Assembly: GCF_902167635.1 (NCBI RefSeq)
Contig: NZ_CABHMS010000012.1
Span: 62,001 to 126,000 of the forward strand
Length of the DNA stretch: 64,000 bases
Direction of reading: 5' to 3'
Source: Chitinophaga vietnamensis
Lineage (GTDB): Bacteria > Bacteroidota > Bacteroidia > Chitinophagales > Chitinophagaceae
Below are positions 59,322-64,000 of this stretch, in pieces. The position numbers and the translations under genes are program-made. The notes beneath the pieces were generated by a model. The model saw nothing but the letters and a program-made list of their open reading frames with translations, searched no databases and was not told the origin of the DNA. Within the stretch, counting starts at the first letter, position 1; every line of letters begins with the position of its first letter.

Positions 59322-60503
59322 ATGCAACAGCCAGTGATATTGACGGTCAACAGCGGCTCATCCAGCTTGAAATGCGCCATAGCGGATACAGGCAATGCCC
59401 GCCTGCTGCTAACAGCGGAAGCCAATGGCATCGGGCATTCCGGGCAGGTCACCGTTAAAGACGGCGCCAGCCGTATCATCGCGCAACAGCAATGGGAGCT
59501 GCCGGATGTTACGCATGCCTTGCAGGTATGTTTACCTTTTCTGAAGACCTATCCGGTTGTTGCGATCATACACCGGATCGTGCAGGGAGGCCTCCATCAT
59601 TTTCATACTACTGAAGTTATTCCACAGGTAATGGCCACACTAGAGGAATTAATTCCCCTTGCTCCCAATCATCTGCCGGCACAACTGCAGCTGATACGCG
59701 ACTGTCAGCATCCTTTTCCGCAAGCTGCTACCCTGGCCTGTTTCGACACCGCTTTTCATGCGCATATGCCGGCGGTGGCGAGGTATTATCCCTTGCCGCC
59801 ACACCTGCGGGAAGATGGTATCATCCATTATGGATTTCATGGATTATCGTATGAATATATTCTTCAGCAATTACAGGCCATAACGCCGCAAGCCGCCAGG
59901 GGCAAGGTATTGATCGCACACCTGGGTCATGGCGCCAGCATGGTGGTTACCGCGCAGGGCCGCAGTATCGACACCACGATGGGCCTGACGCCTACCGGCG
60001 GTATGATGATGAGCACCCGCAGCGGCGATATGGACCCCGGCGTATTGTTGTACCTGCTGAACAATAAAAAAATGGACGGGGCCGCGTTGCAAAAACTATT
60101 TACAGAAGAGGCGGGCCTCAAAGGCGTCTCCGGCCAGGAGCCAGAGGTACAGCGGCTTCTGGAGGCCGCGCCCGATCATCCCAGGGCTGCAGCCGCCATT
60201 GCGCAATTCTGTTACCAGGCCCGCAAACACCTGGGCGCGCTCGCTGCCGCCGCTGGCGGTATCAACACCCTCGTGTTTACCGGCGGTATCGGCGAACATG
60301 CGGCCATCATACGGGAACGCATATGTGAAAATATGAACTGGATGGGCATCCAGTTGGACCTCCACGCCAACGCGCAGCATGCTGCGGTGATCTCGGCGCC
60401 GGCCAGCGCCGTAACCGTGAGAGTGATGGCCACCAACGAGGCTTTAGTCATGGCGCAGCATGCCCGTCAATGGCTGCAGGCGCACAAAACAACCGGCGTA
60501 TGA
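59322..60503 (+). CDS. ackA: Acetate kinase
   Basis: AckA converts acetyl phosphate and ADP to acetate and ATP. Active-site elements are all visible: NSGSSSLK at residues 8-15, HRIVQGG near 87, [20 protein letters not shown] near 140-159, [37 protein letters not shown] and [10 protein letters not shown] at the end. One position differs from most acetate kinases: HLGHGAS replaces the usual HLGNGAS. At 393 residues it is full length. Its stop codon overlaps the start of the phosphoketolase gene by four bases (ATGA), tying it to acetyl phosphate made by that enzyme. Confidence 0.96.
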   Translation: MQQPVILTVNSGSSSLKCAIADTGNARLLLTAEANGIGHSGQVTVKDGASRIIAQQQWELPDVTHALQVCLPFLKTYPVVAIIHRIVQGGLHHFHTTEVIPQVMATLEELIPLAPNHLPAQLQLIRDCQHPFPQAATLACFDTAFHAHMPAVARYYPLPPHLREDGIIHYGFHGLSYEYILQQLQAITPQAARGKVLIAHLGHGASMVVTAQGRSIDTTMGLTPTGGMMMSTRSGDMDPGVLLYLLNNKKMDGAALQKLFTEEAGLKGVSGQEPEVQRLLEAAPDHPRAAAAIAQFCYQARKHLGALAAAAGGINTLVFTGGIGEHAAIIRERICENMNWMGIQLDLHANAQHAAVISAPASAVTVRVMATNEALVMAQHARQWLQAHKTTGV

Positions 60504-62854
60504 GCACACTATCCGCAAACACCCTGCAATTGATGCAGCGTTACTGGCAGGCCGCCAATTATTTGTCGGCCGCACAAATATACTTGCAAGACAACCCGCT
60601 GCTACGCGAACCGCTGCGGGCAGCACACATCAAACCCAGGCTGCTGGGCCACTGGGGCACTTCTCCGGGCCTCAACCTGATCTATGTACATCTCAACAGG
60701 TTGATAAAAGATACCAATGCAGAAGTATTATTCATCTGCGGTCCGGGCCACGGTGCGCCTGCCTTGCTGGCCAACACTTACCTGGAAGGCACTTACAGCG
60801 AAGTATATCCCGATATCTCGCGTGATGAAGCGGGCCTGCGGCGGCTGTTCACGCAGTTCTCCTCTCCCGGCGGCGTGCCCAGCCACGTAAGCCCGCATAC
60901 GCCCGGCTCCATACACGAGGGCGGCGAGCTGGGATATTCGCTGGCGCATGCTTTCGGCGCAGCATTCGATCATCCTGATCTTATCGTGGCCTGTGTGGTG
61001 GGAGACGGCGAGGCCGAAACCGCGCCACTGGAAGGCAGCTGGAAATCGATCCACTTCCTCAACCCTCTGCGCGATGGCGCCGTATTGCCCATCCTGCATC
61101 TCAATGGTTACAAGATCTCCAGCCCTACCGTGATGGCCCGGATGCCCGACGATGCGCTCGCACAGCTGTTTTCCGGTCTAGGCTATGAAGCCATCTTCGT
61201 TGGCGGCGATGATCCGATGGATGTGCACGAAGCCCTGGCAGATGCGCTGGACAAGGCTTACCACCAGATACGTTATATGCAGTCTACCGTGCGCGGCGGA
61301 CAACCTTTCGCCCTTCCCCGCTGGCCCCTGATCATCTTGCGCACGCTCAAAGGCTGGACAGGCCCCGCAAGCTGGAACGGCCAACCCATCGAGGGTACCT
61401 TCCGCTCGCATCAGGTACCGCTGACAGAAGTCCGCGAAAACCCTGCACAGCTGGCATTATTGGAACAATGGCTGCGCAGCTACGCACCCACCACATTATT
61501 TGATGAGCATGGCACACTGCTGCCCGAGCTGCAAGCGCTGGCGCCCAAAGGCCCGCTGCGCATGGGCGCCACGCCCTATGCTAATGGCGGCCTGTTACTG
61601 CGCCAATTGCAAATGCCCGACTTCATGGATTATGCCGTGCCGGTGCAAACGCCCGGCGCCGTTACGGAAGAGGGCACCACGCGCCTCGGCAACCTGCTGC
61701 GCGATATCTTCACAAAAAATAAAGATGAGCATCATTTCCGTTTGTTCTCTCCTGATGAAACCAACAGCAACCGCCTGGGCGCTGTATTTGAAGCCACAGA
61801 AAGGATGTTCACAGCATTGCAACTCGATACCGATGAGCAGCTATCGCCTGAAGGCCGCGTAATGGAAGTGCTCAGTGAACACCTCTGCCAGGGCTGGTTA
61901 GAGGGCTATCTGCTCACGGGCGGCTATGGCCTGTTTGCCTCTTACGAAGCTTTCATCACCATCATCGATTCCATGTTCAGTCAACATGCCAAATGGCTCA
62001 AGATGTGCCGCGAGATCCCGTGGCGCAAGGATATTGCTTCACTCAATTACTTGCTCACCTCTCACAGCTGGCGACAGGACCACAATGGCTACAGCCACCA
62101 GGGGCCCGGGTTCATTGATACGGTGGTCAATAAAAAAAGTACGGTGATACGTATCTTTCTGCCGCCGGATGCTAATTGCCTGTTGGCCGTGATGGATCAT
62201 TGTCTTTGCAGCCGCAACCTGGTGAATGTGGTGGTGGCTGGTAAGCAGCCCATGCTGCAATGGCTGTCAGCAGGCGAAGCGGCGGCGCATTGTTCGCGTG
62301 GCGCCTCCGTATGGGAATGGGCCGGCAACGACGCGGGGCAGCAGCCGGATGTGGTGCTGGCTTGCGCGGGCGATGTGCCTACCCTCGAAACAGTGGCGGC
62401 GGCATGGCTGTTACGGCAGCAGCTGCCCGATCTGAAAGTGCGGGTAGTGAATGTAGTCAACCTGCTGGCATTATCACCGGAGCAAGATCACCCGCATGGC
62501 GCTACCACGGAGTATTTCCGGGAATTGTTCACAGACGATGCGCCGGTTATTTTTGCGTTTCATGGTTACGTGCGACTGATACACGACCTTGTACATGGCC
62601 GGCCAAGACCAACACGTTTTCATGCGCGCGGCTTTATGGAAGAGGGCACTACTACCACTCCTTTCGACATGACGGTATTAAACAATATGAGCCGCTACCA
62701 CCTGGCCATTGCGGCGGTGGAGCGGGCGGCGCACCGCTATCCGCCGGCGGAAGGCGTGATCAAATTCTTTGAAAACAAGTTAGCGGAACATCGTCATTAT
62801 ATCCGTGAGCACCTGGAGGATATGCCTGAGATCCGCGACTGGCACTGGTCCTGA
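60500..62854 (+). CDS. xfp: Xylulose-5-phosphate/fructose-6-phosphate phosphoketolase
   Basis: This thiamine-diphosphate enzyme splits xylulose 5-phosphate or fructose 6-phosphate with phosphate to give acetyl phosphate plus glyceraldehyde 3-phosphate or erythrose 4-phosphate. Visible parts are [20 protein letters not shown] near residues 49-68, [20 protein letters not shown] near 81-100, [20 protein letters not shown] near 123-142, the ThDP region [20 protein letters not shown] near 172-191 and [13 protein letters not shown] near 530. At 784 residues it has normal length. The ATG at 60500 overlaps the ackA stop, giving translational coupling; a longer frame from 60470 lies inside ackA and is rejected. 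Together they form an acetate-producing, ATP-yielding shunt. No pta is adjacent. Confidence 0.96.
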   Translation: MSTLSANTLQLMQRYWQAANYLSAAQIYLQDNPLLREPLRAAHIKPRLLGHWGTSPGLNLIYVHLNRLIKDTNAEVLFICGPGHGAPALLANTYLEGTYSEVYPDISRDEAGLRRLFTQFSSPGGVPSHVSPHTPGSIHEGGELGYSLAHAFGAAFDHPDLIVACVVGDGEAETAPLEGSWKSIHFLNPLRDGAVLPILHLNGYKISSPTVMARMPDDALAQLFSGLGYEAIFVGGDDPMDVHEALADALDKAYHQIRYMQSTVRGGQPFALPRWPLIILRTLKGWTGPASWNGQPIEGTFRSHQVPLTEVRENPAQLALLEQWLRSYAPTTLFDEHGTLLPELQALAPKGPLRMGATPYANGGLLLRQLQMPDFMDYAVPVQTPGAVTEEGTTRLGNLLRDIFTKNKDEHHFRLFSPDETNSNRLGAVFEATERMFTALQLDTDEQLSPEGRVMEVLSEHLCQGWLEGYLLTGGYGLFASYEAFITIIDSMFSQHAKWLKMCREIPWRKDIASLNYLLTSHSWRQDHNGYSHQGPGFIDTVVNKKSTVIRIFLPPDANCLLAVMDHCLCSRNLVNVVVAGKQPMLQWLSAGEAAAHCSRGASVWEWAGNDAGQQPDVVLACAGDVPTLETVAAAWLLRQQLPDLKVRVVNVVNLLALSPEQDHPHGATTEYFRELFTDDAPVIFAFHGYVRLIHDLVHGRPRPTRFHARGFMEEGTTTTPFDMTVLNNMSRYHLAIAAVERAAHRYPPAEGVIKFFENKLAEHRHYIREHLEDMPEIRDWHWS

Positions 62855-62870
62855 TACCTGCAATAAAAAA

Positions 62871-62894
62871 GCCGTTCCGCTTTTGCGGAACGGC
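62871..62894. terminator. Bidirectional terminator between xfp and the YciE-like gene
   Basis: GCCGTTCCGC (62871-62880) pairs with GCGGAACGGC (62885-62894) around loop TTTT. A run of six A residues precedes it, which is a T tract for the minus strand, so it can end both converging transcripts. Confidence 0.8.
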
Positions 62895-62930
62895 CAGGCA
62901 GGATTCATGTTCTCTTTTTAACAGCTATTT

Positions 62931-63512
62931 TTATTCGGCAAGCGCACTTTCATTAACAGTACCTTCTGCAATGTGGGTAAGCAACGCGTCTGCTTCTTTC
63001 TCCTCATTGAGTGTTTGTTCCAGCAGTTGAACAGCGTCGTTATGCCCCATCAGGTTTGCCAGTGTGCGCAGGCTGCCATAGGCGGCAATTTCGTAGTGTT
63101 CTATCTTCTGTGCAGAAATGATGATACCCGCGTCGCGCACCATAGAATCTTCTTCTGTATCATTCAGTACTGTATCACCTTCTGCCAGGAGGCCTTCCAT
63201 GGCCTCGCATTTTTTGGTGGCAGGGGTTTGTCCCATCTGCTCAAAAATCTCTTCCAGTCTGGACACATGTCCCTTGGTTTGTTCCAGATGTTCTCCAATG
63301 GCAGCAGCGAGTTCTTCGGAGGTAGCGGCCTTTTGCATTTTAGGCAATGCCTTTACCAGGCGCTTCTCCGCCCAATAGATATCTTTGATCTCATCCATAA
63401 ATAGCGCATGGAATTTCGAATGAGGCATTTCTTCTTTTCCCTTTCTGCCATCAGAGGAGCGGGTGGCAGGCTTGGAAGAAGCGGCTCGGGTGTTCCTTGA
63501 TGAATTTGGCAT
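62931..63512 (-). CDS. YciE/YciF-like ferritin-like domain (DUF892) protein
   Basis: This 193-residue protein has a basic, serine-rich N-terminal extension (residues 1-30, SSRNTRAASSKPATRSSDGR) followed by a DUF892 four-helix bundle: FHALFMDEIKDIYWAEKRLV, AAAIGEHLEQTKGHVSRLEE, IIISAQKIEHYEIAAYGSLR and LEQTLNEEKEADALLTHIAE. Glutamates and histidines in those helices are the likely diiron ligands, as in ferritin-like proteins. YciE/YciF proteins are induced by osmotic and other stress in several bacteria, but their activity is not established. The basic extension may help DNA or envelope binding. It is transcribed alone and ends at the bidirectional terminator. Confidence 0.9.
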   Translation of the reverse strand: MPNSSRNTRAASSKPATRSSDGRKGKEEMPHSKFHALFMDEIKDIYWAEKRLVKALPKMQKAATSEELAAAIGEHLEQTKGHVSRLEEIFEQMGQTPATKKCEAMEGLLAEGDTVLNDTEEDSMVRDAGIIISAQKIEHYEIAAYGSLRTLANLMGHNDAVQLLEQTLNEEKEADALLTHIAEGTVNESALAE

Positions 63513-63665
63513 AATGATCTTTTTTGGATGGAAAGAAAAAAATTATTGCTTTTGTTATTCTTTCTTTCTCCATAAAATCATGCCTTTCTTTCACAAGGCG
63601 CAACAACAGAATATCCCGGGGTTAGTGTGGCAAATTTTTTCCAATGTGTGGAAGAAAAGAACAAG

Positions 63666-64000
63666 CTAGGCCAGTTTCACATTCACCGCATTCGGCCCTT
63701 TCGGTCCCATCTCCACCTCAAAAACAACTTTGGAATTTTCTTTTACACGGTCTATCAGTCCGCGCACATGCACAAAAATGCTTTCCTGTGTTTTGAGGTC
63801 CTTGATAAATCCGAATCCTTTGGACTCGTTGAAGAAAGTAACGATACCGGTTCTGATCAGCTCTTCCGGTTCATCCTGGCGGCGGGACACGCCGATCTGG
63901 ATATCTTCGGCCTTGATCTCTGCACGTTTGGAAGGGTCAGGAGGGGTGGAAGTGATATTGCCAAATTCATCGATATAGGCCATCATATCTTCGAGGCTTT
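63666..64000 (-). CDS. Cold-shock-domain protein with N-terminal extension (truncated at the right edge)
   Basis: The cold-shock domain is at the C-terminus: RTGIVTFFNESKGFGFIKDL with the RNP1-like KGFGFI, then SIFVHVRGLIDRVKENSKVV with the RNP2-like SIFVHV. It binds single-stranded RNA or DNA. Before it is a linker, MAYIDEFGNITSTPPDPSKR, which in Bacteroidota follows a lysine-rich N-terminal region. The reading frame stays open to position 64000 (SLED before MMAYIDEF), so the ATGs at 63986 and 63983 are probably internal and the true start lies beyond the window. The tail GPKGPNAVNVKLA is normal. Confidence 0.88.
   Translation of the reverse strand, partial: SLEDMMAYIDEFGNITSTPPDPSKRAEIKAEDIQIGVSRRQDEPEELIRTGIVTFFNESKGFGFIKDLKTQESIFVHVRGLIDRVKENSKVVFEVEMGPKGPNAVNVKLA

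Overview
The window is chromosomal DNA of a Bacteroidota bacterium, most likely Chitinophagaceae and close to Chitinophaga. The case rests on an ECF sigma/FecR/SusC-type receptor locus, a T9SS-like tail, the MqnA step of futalosine menaquinone synthesis, DUF4974, DUF4349 and other Bacteroidota families. Promoters fit the Bacteroidota pattern (TAnnTTTG at -7, sometimes TTG about 20 bases upstream), and recognisable Shine-Dalgarno sequences are rare. Nearly everything looks like core or niche chromosome. I see no insertion sequence, phage, integron, CRISPR array, rRNA or tRNA.

Layout: 0-5 kb holds a truncated glutamine amidotransferase, a lone ECF sigma factor, a DUF486 protein, a broken HTH regulator, two proteins of unknown role and a second sigma factor with its FecR anti-sigma. 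5-9.7 kb holds a SusC-like receptor without SusD, then pyrB. 9.7-23 kb is housekeeping: pyrR, a peroxiredoxin, pruA, frameshifted prfB, a TspO-like protein, pgi, mqnA/purB, yraN and manA. 23-31 kb has a siderophore-type TonB receptor, an AsmA-like protein, a thioredoxin and lepA. 31-38 kb has an acyl-CoA-binding protein, rocD, an S9 peptidase and membrane proteins. 38-44 kb is an RND efflux operon. 44-54 kb includes an aldo/keto reductase, an rRNA methyltransferase-like protein, map, a kinase-like protein, an acyltransferase-like membrane protein, DUF4349 and a cobalamin riboswitch before a BtuG-like lipoprotein. 54-64 kb has a Gfo/Idh/MocA-ThuA-NlpC cluster, YccF/GNAT/YhcH genes, ackA-xfp, a YciE-like protein and a truncated cold-shock protein.

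Physiological links: ackA and xfp overlap by four bases and together form a phosphoketolase shunt giving acetate and ATP. rocD and pruA catalyse consecutive steps of ornithine catabolism but lie 19 kb apart. pyrR and pyrB form a pyrimidine operon. The sigma/FecR/SusC trio is a surface-signalling uptake locus.

The most unusual signal is between the genes. At least nine loci carry very long, near-perfect inverted repeats (38-75 bp arms) that usually fill the space from one stop codon to the next gene. They are built from shared modules, including a GCCCTTGAAGCGCT hairpin core, arranged as nested palindromes. Arms match almost perfectly within a locus but differ between loci, so the two arms appear to evolve together. 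A second family, GC-rich hairpins next to GTAG-like bases, forms small REP-like arrays at 10.3 and 57.4 kb, and one of its stems shows a compensatory base-pair change. Other notable points are a prfB recoding site that uses UAA, a BtuG-like gene under a B12 riboswitch with no receptor beside it, and face-to-face promoters between mqnA and purB.
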